A stretch of DNA of 64,000 nucleotides, taken from assembly GCF_012489685.1 (NCBI RefSeq), contig NC_080042.1:45684066-45748065 (forward strand), read 5' to 3'. The notes under the pieces were generated by a model. The model had not been told where the DNA came from. It ran no database searches and saw nothing but the letters and a program-made list of their open reading frames with translations. Position numbers and translations under genes: made by a program. This document shows, piece by piece, positions 21,632 to 32,807 of the stretch. Position 1 is the first letter of the stretch; each line of letters starts with the position of its first letter. Origin of the DNA: Lotus japonicus (taxonomy: Eukaryota; Streptophyta; Magnoliopsida; Fabales; Fabaceae).

Positions 21632-24119
21632 GAACTTGAGAGGCAATATGTAAATGATTCTAGTTTCATGTGACTTTTATTTGAACCATTGTTTCTCTAA
21701 ATTCAGATTCTTGTCTTTCATGCCAAAAAAATAAGTTATTTCCTGTTACTAGGTAGGTTGAACTTTAAGCAGTCGAATGGGTGTGTCATTTTGAAGATGC
21801 ATGTGTTGTTCCTACAATATGTACTTGTTTCTTAAAGAATGGTGGAATGATTTCATATGATTGGACAAGAAACTTTCTCCGATGAATCCATATGATCTTA
21901 TACATGAGTGTGGCCCTTCTTACATGTTCTACTTATCTTGCAACAATCGTGTGAGTCAGTGTGGCATTAAATTCCAACTAGATATCTATAAGAAGAAAGG
22001 AAGGGTTGGGGTGTAAGAGCCCGATCTTTCATTCCAGCTGGCAGCTTTGTGTGTTAGCTGATTTGGGAAGTTCGTCCCGACGGAAAATCTAGATTAAGAT
22101 AAGATGTACATCACTATATCCTTGACATGGGTATGTTTTTCGAAATGAAAATCCGGCTTATGTATCCAATAATTGATTGATGGGATACAAAATAGGACAC
22201 CATAAAGGCACAATGGATTTCATTCCCATAAACATACCCATATCAAGTATATAGTGAGGTACACCTAGCCTTAATCTAGATTTTCCGTTGGGATGAAATT
22301 CCCTAATGAGCTCGCACACAAAGCTTCCAGCTGGTATGATAGACCAGATTCTAACACCTCAACCCTTCCTTTTGTCTTACAGAAATCTAGTTTGAATTTA
22401 ATGTCACACTAACTCACACGACTATTGCAAGATAAGTAGAACTTGCTAGAAATGCCACACTCATGTATGAGATCAGATGAATTCATGGGAGAAAGTTTAT
22501 TGTTGGATTTATACAGCATTGTTCCACCACTCTAAAATAATGAATACATTTGGAAAGATTAACACTAGCATCTTAAATACCAAAGCTATTTGGCTACGTC
22601 GAGTTCAACGTCCCTGAAAATATAAATTTATAACTTGTTAGGTCTAGAAAAATAAGCATGAGCTTTACAGAAACAAGAGTCTAAAAATCTCAGGAACCTT
22701 TAAGGGAGCCCACCTGCAAAAAAGAAAATTTTGTATGATAAGTATCTCATTTTATACTATTCGCATTTATCTAATCACGAAATATTGTCAAAAGATGACC
22801 AAACAATATTATCCATGTATGAATTTCATATTCAAGATTGGGTCTCTCAAAAAAGGGTTTTAAATTGGGTTTTGAAAATGCAAAAAAGATCATATCGTAA
22901 AAGGTTTTAGTCTTGCAGGATTGCATTTCAGTTGCACTTTCTTCCACTGCAACCATCATTTATCAGCAAATCGCAACGAATTGGTCGAGACTGCAAGTTG
23001 AAATTTGCTACAAATACATTTCTGTATAACTCATTAACTACTATTTGATAGATATAAAATTTAAAATTTTCATGTTGCCCCACGCTTCATGAATTATCAA
23101 AAAGTTAAGAAAAATAAATTTCCATTAGTTTGGATTGGAAGAGGAAGAGGGAGAAGGAATGTACTGAACAACAAGAAGAGCGTCATGTCTCCATTGAACT
23201 TTGTGAGGATAAGATCAAACTAGGCCTCACAAAATAAGGGTTTAAAGTAAAGAGATGAAAAATGTCATTCTCTTGCGCTGAGAACGGGAGTGATCATTCA
23301 TGGAGGGTCCAATGTGGTAAAAGGGGCAATCAATGATACGTTCGAGGCTATTTTCTTTGGCATGTGCATTGTGTAGGAAGGTATGAATGTAGTCGAAACA
23401 ATATTTTGGAAAAAAGACCAGACTAGGTAGGAGCAGATGGGAGGAACGTATGGGGAAGTGACTTCATTACTGAGTCCATTCGCATGGAGTGTAGTTTTTA
23501 GCCTCTTAGAGTTTGAGACATGGTCTTGGGAATTTATGGATAATAGTAGATGATTGGGTTGTGATTTTAATTTTTGAAGAATTCAATGTTACCCATAGGC
23601 TTTTTATACAACCATAGGCGCAGATTTCACGATGTACCAAACAAGAAATATTAATTAGAGAAATTATAGAGAATTTTTAAAGTAAGTAGTTTCAAAATTT
23701 AATTATGGCTTTAAATTTCAAAATCATCACGATGCATGAATCTGCAAAATATTGAAACTCAACAATTACTTTTCAAATTAATAAATATGATAACTACTTA
23801 GTTTACGAGTTAAATTTTCAAATGACCATTAATTAACACATTGACTTTCATAAAACTTAGTACTTAAGTTTCGAGGGAATGAAAAAATTTCATAATCATT
23901 GTATAAAATATGTTTAAAATATTGACTACGATACAAGTTTATTAGTATTTCAGTTAAAAAAAATCTGACTATAGTTAATGATTTTAAATGCATATGAATT
24001 ATTTAGGAAAACTAATATTTAATTAAATTCTAAACTATTTATTTATTTAATAGCAATAATTAATAGGAAAATAATTAACTTTTATATCAATATATATAAT
24101 AACTACATAATTTAATATC
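21632..24119. repeat. Left copy of ~3.3 kb duplicated unit, piece 2
   Basis: Aligns with about 46675-49164, with scattered substitutions and small indels. It is AT-rich and I see no convincing coding region. It contains the large foldback at 21704-22683. On the minus strand a TATA-like box (tgtataaaaagc near 23610) sits upstream of short frames that are not conserved between copies. The end (atatc, 24115-24119) is the TSD of the Tat-like element. Confidence 0.85.
21704..22683. repeat. ~1 kb imperfect foldback (inverted repeat), copy 1
   Basis: The two arms are reverse complements over several hundred bases, best between about 21840-22130 and 22205-22510. Examples are ctacttatcttgcaa against ttgcaagataagtag, and ggaaaatctagattaag against cttaatctagattttcc. 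A small inner hairpin (gtatcc...ggatac, 22161-22188) caps it. An RNA read from either strand would fold into a long imperfect hairpin. It could be a foldback element or a hairpin-RNA/young miRNA-type locus. Confidence 0.85.
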
Positions 24120-24439
24120 TGGACTGGGCGATACCCCAGGGTCCCTCGCCCAGGGAACCCAGCCTTAGGCGCGGAACATGCTTGGATCTTGGGCCGCTCT
24201 CCCCAAGGTCCAACCGGCCCATTTAGACAGATTAAAGGCGCGAAGGCCCAACCCCAAATCTATAAATAGGGGACGGTTACCAATTGTAAGGGACTCTTAG
24301 CTCATTTGGCAATAACAACATTGAGATTCAGTTATATTTTCTCTCTCTAAACGGTTAGGAGCTCATCTCTCTAAGATTTCCGATCACACTCCACACACTC
24401 TAGGCACCATGCCTTGATTCTATGTTCTTGACCGGAACA
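24120..24439 (+). repeat. 5' LTR of the Tat-like element
   Basis: The LTR is 320 bp, tggactggg...ccggaaca. It differs from the 3' LTR at eight positions that I count, all in the first 150 bp; the remainder looks identical. Confidence 0.92.
24260..24269 (+). promoter_or_regulatory. TATA box in Tat-like 5' LTR
   Basis: The motif ctataaatag lies 140 bp into the LTR, a normal place for the U3/R boundary. Confidence 0.75.
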
Positions 24440-24440
24440 T

Positions 24441-24458
24441 TGGCGCCGTCTATGGGGA
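24441..24458 (+). other. Primer binding site of the Tat-like element
   Basis: The sequence tggcgccgtctatgggga follows the LTR by one base. The first nine bases match the acceptor end of plant Asp-type tRNA, as used by Athila. The rest matches less well, so the exact tRNA is uncertain. Confidence 0.6.
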
Positions 24459-24506
24459 TCGGTAGATTTCAATTCCCGGACAACGTGGATCACGATTTCA
24501 AGGAAG

Positions 24507-25653
24507 GTGCAAAATATCTTGTGGAATTTTCTTGAGTTGATAGGAGCCACCATTGGAATCGGTTTGATGGGAGGGTATCATCGATTGCGTGGAAGACAGT
24601 CAAAGCGTGTGCGCGATCAGCCAAAACAAGACGTAAGCCCGCGGGAACGAGACGAGCAGGACAAGAAAATGCCAGCAAGCGTGAGCACGCAGTTTTCAGA
24701 ATTGGAGCCTGACGGAAGTTGGCAAAAATTGATCGGTGAAGTCGTTGGCCGTTTGAAACAACAAGATGAGGCAGTTACCATAGTGGATGTGGCGTCAAAA
24801 CCTAGCGGATTATACAGGAAAAGCTACCGAGGTTCCGTGAGGAAGTTAGAGTCTTCTTCGGCGAGGGATAGGATGACGGAGGAGTGGTGTGCTTATCACC
24901 AAGTTTCTGGTCATGATACCGGAAAATGCAGAGCTTTACAGCATGCACTTGCGAAATTGATAACAACAGGGAAGACTATTAAGGCGCAGCGCAACAAACC
25001 GTCTTCGATCGGCGAGGTAGGCACAATCGCCGACGGCTTTAGCGGAGGAGGAATCACTAGTGCAGCGTGCAAGCGGTACCTCAGAACGGTAAATGTGGTC
25101 GCGAAAGCGCCTTTCGGTTTCCAGCATCCAGACATCACGTTTTCACCTGCTGATTTTTTTCGGTTTGAAACCACATCTGGATGACCCGATCGTGATCTCC
25201 CTTCGGGTTAACAACTTCGACGTACAACGAACGCTCCTGGACCAGGGGAGCTCAGCAGATATCATCTATGGCGGATCGTTTACGCAGCTCAGAATAGGAG
25301 AAGGAGACCTTATCCCGTATAAAGGGACCTTGGTAGGATTCGCAGGCGAACGAGTGTGGGTAAAAGGAGTCATAGATCTTGATACCACATTCGGTGAGGG
25401 CGAGGATGCCAAAAAACTAACAGTAAAATACTTGGTCTTAGAGGCAGAAGGTTCATACAACGTGATCATTGGAAGGAACACTTTGAACCGACTGTGCGTC
25501 GTGATATCAACAGCTCATCTAGCAGTAAAGTACTCGTTGGCGAGCGGGCGAATAGGACGGATTGTGGTGAACCAAAGGGTTGTGAGGGAGTGTTACTGTA
25601 ACGCTGTGGATCGGTATGGTAAGAAAAAACGCCTCAACAGGACATCGTTGTAA
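24507..25653 (+). pseudogene. Tat-like gag C-terminus and protease, frameshifted
   Basis: The first frame (to 25184) carries the end of gag, with a single zinc-knuckle-like segment (WCAYHQVSGHDTGKC) and a Gly-rich IADGFSGGG stretch that in this lineage sits just before protease. The reading then moves to a second frame at a T7 run near 25150. That frame encodes the protease with LLDQGSSADI, where Gln replaces the usual Ser or Thr of the D-S/T-G triad, and ends at a stop at 25651-25653. Most of gag is absent: only about 70 bp separate the primer site from this frame. It cannot make a normal gag-pol. Confidence 0.8.
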
Positions 25654-26334
25654 CGAACTAGAGGCTCAGGAGGACAGCTTGGATCCAAGGGGCGAGGGGC
25701 GAGTCAATAGACCCACCCCGATAGAAGAAACGAAAGAGTTGAAGTTTGGCGAGAAGATACTCAAAATAGGGACCAGGCTAAGTGAAAGCCAGGTGTAGAG
25801 GCTGTCAAAGTTGTTGGGAGAGAACCTGGACCTTTTCGCCTGGAGTCACAAGGATATGCCTGGCATAGACCCGAACTTCATCTGTCATAGATTAGCACTG
25901 AATCCAGGGGCGAAGCCGGTAACCCAGTCTAGGCGACGCATGGGCGATGAAAAGGAGAAGGTGACCCAGCAAGAGGTGAACAAGCTACTCGCAGCGGATT
26001 TTATTCGCGAAATTAAGTACCCTACCTGGTTGGCGAACGTGGTAATGTAAAAAAAGCAAACGGGAAATGGAGAATGTGTGTGGATTACACAGACCTAAAT
26101 AAGGCATGTCCGAAGGATTCCTACCATCAAATCAAAATGCATCCATCTGACGAAGAAAAAACGACTTTCATGACCGCAAGGGTAAATTACTGTTATCAGA
26201 CCATGCCTTTTGGGTTGAAAAACGCGGGGGCGACGTATCAGCGATTGATGGATAGGGTGTTTGAGGGGCAAGTAGGAAGGAATATGGAAGTGTACGTTGA
26301 TGACATGATCGTTAAATCAGTTCTGGGGTCGACT
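25616..26334 (+). pseudogene. Tat-like reverse transcriptase, 5' part, broken
   Basis: In pieces: a linker; a tag stop at 25796; the RT N-terminus to 26047; then a one-base shift at an A7 run (about 26048-26056) into the palm domain with CVDYTDLNKACPKDSY. An in-frame deletion of about 30 residues follows, then MPFGLKNAGATYQR and the YVDDMIVKS active-site block near 26295-26320. The gene is interrupted at 26334 by the solo LTR and resumes at 29829. Non-functional. Confidence 0.85.
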
Positions 26335-27024
26335 TGTAAGACCCGGATTTGCAGAACTGGATTTAAAGTTTAATTTCCGACTCACGCGTAGGATCAGTGT
26401 AAGCGTGACAGGAGTTTACAGTTTGGGAAAGTTCAATGAAGAAGAAAGTTCAGGAATTGCTTGAGGATAGTACTATAGTCGTTTTAGGAGTTAGTGCGAG
26501 TCGTCTGCACACCTGCCTTATGGCGAGAGTGTCCAGAATAGGCTAATTCCGCTCTTAAAGCAATGTTTAAGTGAGATTTCAAATCCTTGGAAAAATAAGA
26601 AGTTCTCTTTATTTTTCCTTCGACCAGTGTTTCATTTCGGAACTCTGGACTGTACGTACGATAGGTTTCAATTCTCGGAAGTCCGACGACGCTAATTTCT
26701 TTTCTTCAAAAACCCTAAATTCAATCACTGAATGAAGACTTTTTCTATTCGGAGCTTTTAACGAAGTTTCCATCCGCGTTGCCATATTTGTTTCGATGTT
26801 TCCAATCTTTCTTCAGAACGAAGTTTTGTCATCCGACCTTCACAGCAAAAAGTAGTTTTTCGGGGCAATTTAACTTACACCGCTTTTGGATCGTTTTTCC
26901 CTAATTCTAGAGATTTGTTTTGAGTTCTGTAATTCTGTCGCCAGAATCTCGCTTAGAATTCACCGATGAACGTGCTGCAAAAATCGGAATCGCGAAATTT
27001 TCATTTTCCCGCGATTTCACCTTC

Positions 27025-27034
27025 CTATAAATAG
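27025..27034 (+). promoter_or_regulatory. TATA box of the second solo LTR
   Basis: The motif ctataaatag is placed as in the complete Tekay-like LTR, with a comparable purine-rich leader and donor-like site (gag/gtaact) downstream near 27163. Confidence 0.65.
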
Positions 27035-29072
27035 TAAAAAAATCAAAAATATCTTCCATTCCATCCCATTGAAGCCGCGAGTTTGAGGAGAGAAAGGAGG
27101 AAGGAGATTTTCGCCGAAACTCGACCGATCTTCGAGCTGTTTGTCTCTACTTCAAGGTATCGAGGTAACTAGCTTGATTCTTACCTCTGATCATTCTTTT
27201 CGTCGCGTTTCTTTAGCTATTTCTGTGCTCAAAGTTTCGAGCTTTTCGTAAAACTGTCCGTTTTTCCTGATTTTTCTGTTGGGATATCATCTATGCTTGC
27301 CCAACAAGCTAGAACACTCGCCGTTATTCGCCAATTTTGATCGAGTTGGCAAAGATATGAAAAACTGTGTAAAAACCCTTTTTGCGCACATATTGAAACT
27401 TTAATGTCGAAAAGTCGCAATCCGACTTAGTGCCTTTAGGATTAGTTGCTACGAATGTCGTTAGGAACAACGCTATCAAATTTGTTTTCCGAAGTTTTAA
27501 CTTTGAGTTTTTGAGCTTTTATTTTGGACCAAAACGCCCCTGAATAGCCGTATTTTGACCTGGTTGTTCTAAAATTTTTCCGACAGTTTCTTTACCCTAG
27601 TTTTACCCTAAAATTACCTAGGAATTAATTAAGATCGAAGAAAAAGTGTCGGAACCCTTTTCTCTATTATGGCCGAGAGCTTGTTCAAGGGGGAGGGAGG
27701 TTTTCGTTTTGCGATAACTCGTCCTCTCGTGTTCGATCGTTGTACTCTGAAGCTTTAAATGCTTTGTCTATCGTTAATTAGTTGTATGTGATCGAGCTAA
27801 TCGATTTTGTATGGATTTCTGCTTTGTTTTCTCCGAGGTTCAGTTGAAGGAACTTTGGGATCTACGGAGCAACTGTGTGTGGAGAACCTAGACCGCGAGG
27901 CTGGAACAACTCGAGGTTAGGGCAACTTACATATTAGCTAAGATTGCATGATAGGCGTCGATAAATTCGACTTATGTATGATTTTGATATTGGTTATGTT
28001 GATGATTTATTGTTATGATTGTTTTCATAACTTATGATATTGATGTTGTATTGAACTGTGCGCTTTGACGCGATTTCGGAGCGATGAATCACTGAATTGA
28101 TTCCTTTTGATCTTTTGGGTTGAATGAACAACCCTAGGCAAGTCCAAACACAAGGTTTGAGACTTAGCTATCGTTTATATACTTAGACTTTCCCCGGGGG
28201 TTACATTTGGTGGGATTTTGGCAACCTTAGAATGAATAGAATTTTGAAAACTAGAGACTTTATGAAACTTAGACTTCGAGAAATAAACTCATAACTTGAC
28301 TAATTAAATTCGAAACGTTTTCAGTAACGAATAAACCATAGGGAACCTAAAGGGGAAAATGATTGCGAAAGACGGGGAAATGTCGACAAGTCTTGAAGTT
28401 ACTGGGAATTGGTGGAAGCCACAGAGGCGATCTACGGTGAAGACGGGCGGTCACCGAGTACTCTAGTACTCTTTCTTTGGGGTTTATGTCGTCTTGACCG
28501 ACATTAAACACTTTGGGATCTTCTTTTAGTTAAACGCGTACGTCCGAGGACGATTCCATGTTTGGCTAACCATATTGCATCATGCATCATTCGAGGTTTG
28601 TACGATCGAAAGATTGGGCCTCGGTGAAGAACGGGAAAGCTTCACGAAGGTTGGGGAATGCCTTCATCGAAGAATACCTGGGTGTATCTTCGGCATAGCG
28701 GGAAGAGTGGCACGACCTTTGATGGTTGGGGCTGATCCGACTATGCATGGGTTTGTAAGTGACACCCGAGCAGAGTTGTCGACACTAGGCATGTGTCGGG
28801 CAGACTCGTGGTGCCCATCCCAAACAACTATCCGGATCATATTGAATTGCATTTCACGCATACATTCACCCTGACTGGAATTGTATGTTGCTTGCATTAT
28901 TGAATTATTGCTAGAGCCGATAACATGCTAGGAATGTATATATATAATTCTATAAACATATATATATACCCCTTATCACATGCGGTTTGTATAATTACTC
29001 TATTCCGTGAGTTGACCCTAGCGCCTTGGCTTTGGTTTCATGTTTGTGTTTGGGCGGTCGGCCTGCTGCCAG

Positions 29073-29311
29073 ATGTCGATGGCGGTTTGGGTTTCGATGG
29101 TCTCTCCCTCGAGGGGGATCAGGTTTGAGCTGGTTGACCGACATGCCCCCACCGCTTGGGTGATCTATCTTGTGGGTCATCGGCGACGTACCGGGGAAGG
29201 GTCATGGAGGACCGGACTGACGAGCGTGGACGTCTGACGAAGGGAGTTCTACGACGCATGGAGCTGAGCTTCAACTTGCCAACTTCAGTTCACTGTGGAC
29301 TTGGACTCTGA
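29073..29311 (+). pseudogene. LTR-embedded ORF, diverged homologue with one frameshift
   Basis: It starts at the same Met after Cys-Gln (CQMSM) as the ORF at 5992. It reads about 46 codons in one frame and then, after an apparent one-base loss near 29182, about 42 codons in the next frame (RVMEDR, GRLT.GV.RR, SFNLP, VHCG) to a stop at 29309-29311. In the second segment I count at least 14 codons that differ from the 5992 ORF only synonymously, including AGG-AGG versus CGA-CGC for an Arg pair. Confidence 0.6.
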
Positions 29312-29828
29312 CTCTGACACTGATGTCGACTATTACGTCGGGAGCGACGAGGAGGAGGAGCTTTGAGCGGTACTGGGAGGGTAGGTTTAGGCAGGCGTCA
29401 TATTTTGTGTAGAGCTCTGATTCGTTTTGCTTTTGGGACAGGGTAGGTTCCCGACGCATGGCTTTTTGTTTGGTTCTCTTACTGAGGGATCACAGTGAGT
29501 CAGTCGGACTGTAGGGGTCTTAGCTTAGGCCATTTTGAGGCCGACTTTCTCCTAGTGGATTGTACTTATAACTTTCTCACTCACACTTCTGGATCTGTAT
29601 ATATTTGCCTACGGGCACACTACTTTGGAGTCACTGCGAGTGCGCATGACGTGGGAGTGCAGCTGAGGCTGTACATGTTTATATTTGATGTACATCGGTT
29701 AGTTTAGTTTGTTGGGTTATGTCTTTATTTTTCTATCGCTTTATTAAAAAGAAAAAAAAAATACTTGTTTTTCGCGTAAAGTTTATTTTTGAGTTACTAA
29801 AGTGACACCTGGAAATCAGGGTGTTACA

Positions 29829-30191
29829 CGACTCACCACGAGGACCTATTGGAAGCCTTTGACAAAATCCGGAAGCGTGACATGAGGCTCAATCCGGAGA
29901 AATGTTCTTTCGGAATACAAGGGGGTAAAATTTTACGCTTCATGATTCACTTCGCCCCTCTTAAATTGCCTACCGCCGGAAAAGTATGAGGATGTCATGA
30001 CGGAGGTTCACGAGGAGGTTTGCGCGAGCCACATCGGGGGAAGATCTCTGGCTGGTAAAGTCCTCAGGGCAGGTTTTTATTGGCCCACAATAAAAAAGGA
30101 CTATGCGGAATTTGTAAGGAAGTGCGAGAAATGTCAACAATTCGCGGATTTACCCGGGGCCTCGCCGGAGCAATTGGCCATGATTAGTTCC
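29829..30191 (+). pseudogene. Tat-like RT end joined to integrase zinc domain
   Basis: RT resumes with HHEDLLEAFDKIRKRD and LNPEKCSFG, then a deletion removes the rest of RT and all of RNase H. From 29997 the integrase N-terminus is open, with the His-His-Cys-Cys module (HEEVCASHIGG then CEKCQQFADL). It is cut at 30191 by the Sirevirus, whose TSD gttcc is 30187-30191. Confidence 0.85.
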
Positions 30192-31403
30192 TGAAGGTAT
30201 GAAAAACGGTAGAAAGGGGGGGTTTGAATAACGTTTTCAGTACAAAACTACCACCTTAAAGATTTTGACAAATCTTTCGAGAACTTAAGGCTATAGATAA
30301 GAGATAGAAAAGCACACAAGGATTTTATCCTGGTTCACTTGATAAATCACTCAAGCTACTCCAGTCCACCCGTTAAGGTGATTTCTTCCTTCTTAGAATG
30401 AAGGCAATCCACTAATCAGGTAAGAGTTACAACTGCACTTGAAACCTACAAGTGACTAACAATTACACTGACTTAGCTCACACTAAGATTCACTCTCTTA
30501 GTCTTCTCTAGGATCCGATCAACCTTGATCTCCTAAAGGAACTAAACAAACTGTTTATCAAAGAAATGTTTACAAGAGATTTGCTTCTAAAAAGCTGATA
30601 GTAAACACAATGAATTTCAGATGAAAGAAAGCTTAGAATATTTTGAATATCTTGCGCGTGTGTGTTGCTTCTTGTGTTCTAGCCGCTTCTTTCAATCTTC
30701 AGCCTCTATATATACTCCAAGGATTAGGGTTGAGCGTTGCATGGGAAATGCTACCGTTGGAGGGCAGTTCTGGAAAATCCAGCTTCTGCTGTGGCTAAGA
30801 ACGTTAGGTAGGTCGTCAGGAAGGTACACTTGCTTTTGTACTTGGATAGCGACTTGACCTTTTAACCTAGGAGACTTCTGATCAGGGGAATACTTCATAT
30901 TGGAACTTGTGAAGCCGGTTGATCAGAGTCAGAGGGAAAGCATTGATCCTCTGACCATTGTATCTTCTGATTCTGAACTCAGAGGGAAGAACATGGCCTT
31001 CAGAGTTTCTTGCTTCTGGACTTCAGAGTTTCCACTATTCAGCTTCTGGATCTTCAGAGTCTTCTACACCATCAGAACATCTGAACCTTCAGTGTTTCTT
31101 GGCTATCAGAACTTCTGGATCTTCAGAGCTTCTAGCGACTGAGTCCTCATCAGAGTTTGTATAGCTTCAGAACTTCTGAAGCTTTTCCACTGTTCATACT
31201 GAACATGGTGAATGCGAAAGCGTTGCTTGGGTTACCCTTTATACACAGTGCTTCTGATTTGTGTGAGATTGAGTTGAGGTCAGAGCCTGTAAATAGCACA
31301 CTCAGAAAAACACGTTAGAGTACCACAATTGTTCATATCAAAAGGTTAACTTGTAATCATCAAAACATAGAGTTGTACTACTAGATCAAAACTTGATCTT
31401 ACA
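30192..31403 (-). repeat. Sirevirus 3' LTR
   Basis: The LTR is 1,212 bp. Differences from the 5' LTR seen by eye are T/A near 30295, A/G near 30797, T/C near 30944, and the terminal base. It is rich in ttcagag/cttctg words. Short frames inside it are not genes. Confidence 0.93.
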
Positions 31404-32146
31404 ATCTCCCCCTTTTTGATGATGACAAAACTAAGATTTTTGATGAACAATTCTTAAACATTAAACTGAATTCACTCAGAGTTTAGAGATATAGAATAAG
31501 ACTTATCCTGATGTGAATAGTTTATCTTGCTCATTCTGAATTCAAGTCACTGCTTGATTCTGAGCTTAGCTCCCCCTGAATCTAATACTTGATGAAAACG
31601 TTAGTAAAGTCTAGATTCTGAGCTAAAACATATAAGAGTTCAGAGTGAAAAGCTTATGACATAGATGAAAAACGAATAACCAGAGCGCGTAAGTGATCAG
31701 AGTCATGGACAAGGTATCAGAGTCTTGGGTATCAGAGTCTACTTAGAATCACTTCAGAAGAAGTGAAATGTATTCCTTGTATTTGCCCAGTGACACATCT
31801 ATGGTCATGAAGGTGGAACTCTTAAAATCTCCAAAAGAAAAATAAATCACACTAACACATCTTACACATCAAAAACTGGGTGTACTCCCCCTTTTTGTCA
31901 TAAGCAAAAAGCTTGGGGTGTGAAAAACTTAGCTTGAAGTACAAGGTACTCCCCCTTAGAGAAGGTCTAAGTTTAAAAGAAAAAGAAAACGATGTAAGAA
32001 TCAGAGTGAGGCGAAAAATAAATTGAAGAGTTAATGCAAGGGATGAGCGTTTACCACCGGTCAAGTGAGTAAATAGAAGGGTCAGTTACCAAGAACTTAA
32101 CCTCGAGAAACTGTAAGAGCATTAACTTTCAGAGAGAAAGTGAAGC
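31404..32146 (-). other. Sirevirus polypurine tracts and 3' non-coding region
   Basis: The main tract, minus-strand aaaaagggggagat, abuts the LTR (31404-31418). Similar G-rich tracts lie near 31570-31576, 31886-31896 and 31948-31956. Multiple polypurine tracts in this position are a known Sirevirus feature. No gene is seen apart from the leader of the plus-strand ORF that starts at 32206. Confidence 0.75.
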
Positions 32147-32156
32147 CTATAAAAAG
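32147..32156 (+). promoter_or_regulatory. TATA box for the antisense ORF in the Sirevirus
   Basis: The motif ctataaaaag lies 59 bp upstream of ATG 32206 and on the strand opposite to the element. Spacing fits a start near 32180 and a short leader. Confidence 0.5.
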
Positions 32157-32205
32157 CGTTGGAGAGAAAGGTAAGCTTCACACCTCGAATAATTTTCAGA
32201 AAAAA

Positions 32206-32598
32206 ATGGCATCATACAACGTAGCACTAGAAGAGCTGAGGAAGAAGGCCTTTGAAGAGGACTTGTTCCTGAACATCCGGCATCCAGAGGGTGAAACTAC
32301 CATCGCGGAGCTGACACGGACACTGCTAGAAGAGGACCTGCGTCCAGAGTTGGAGAGGGACCTGAAGGAATTTCTTGCCTTCGTGGAGGAGGTGCAAGAA
32401 CTCAGCCGGCTTGAACTCAAGCTGCTGGAAGAAAAAGAAGTCTTGGAAGAGAAGCTCAGGACTTCAGAAGAGATTCTGGAGAGGGATGAGCTAAAGATCA
32501 GACTCAACAACATCCAGCATGTACTGGAGCGTCTGGAGAAGAATAGGTCAGAGCAGCGCCAGGAGTGCAGAAGAATGAGGAGGGATCCTCCATTCTAG
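32206..32598 (+). CDS. Antisense coiled-coil ORF between env-like frame and 3' LTR
   Basis: 130 codons on the strand opposite to gag-pol. I chose ATG 32206 (MASYNVAL) because it follows the TATA box at 32147 and an A-rich leader; an upstream in-frame ATG at 32140 lies before the TATA box. The protein is very rich in Glu, Lys, Arg and Leu, with heptad-like LEEKEVLEEKL and LERLEKN segments, so it is probably an alpha-helical coiled coil. It has no transmembrane segment or signal peptide. I do not recognise a domain. Extra antisense ORFs are known in plant LTR elements, mainly in Ty3/Gypsy lineages. The frame is intact here although the sense genes are damaged. Confidence 0.6.
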   Translation: MASYNVALEELRKKAFEEDLFLNIRHPEGETTIAELTRTLLEEDLRPELERDLKEFLAFVEEVQELSRLELKLLEEKEVLEEKLRTSEEILERDELKIRLNNIQHVLERLEKNRSEQRQECRRMRRDPPF

Positions 32599-32807
32599 AT
32601 TATATGATGTAAAGAATTATGATGTAAACATAGAACAAGTTATAAATAAAACGAGTTTAGCAAACATATGTGACACAAAGATATATATATATATATATGC
32701 ATATAGAATCACAAACGAACAAATTAATATAAGTAAATAAACAAGAAACAGAGTTTAACAAAAGGAAAACAAAGTAAACGAAAGAAGAAAAAGAAGAGAT
32801 CCTAAGA

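Larger units (their letters stand above)
26335..29828 (+). mobile_element. Second Tekay-like solo LTR inside the Tat-like RT
   Basis: It is 3,494 bp, tgtaagacccgg...gggtgttaca, with TSD cgact at 26330-26334 and 29829-29833. The RT reading continues across the two TSD copies, confirming a clean insertion. It is homologous to the LTRs of cluster A but strongly diverged, so it is a third family. There is no internal region, hence a solo LTR. It keeps a TATA box, the exon-like block (about 27838-27915) and a frameshifted LTR ORF. Confidence 0.9.

Noticed and set aside
30621..31164. Short frames in the Sirevirus LTRs (repeated at 40216-40759)
   Set aside because: They lie within U3/R of the LTR, are identical by virtue of LTR identity, and show no domain or composition suggesting a gene.
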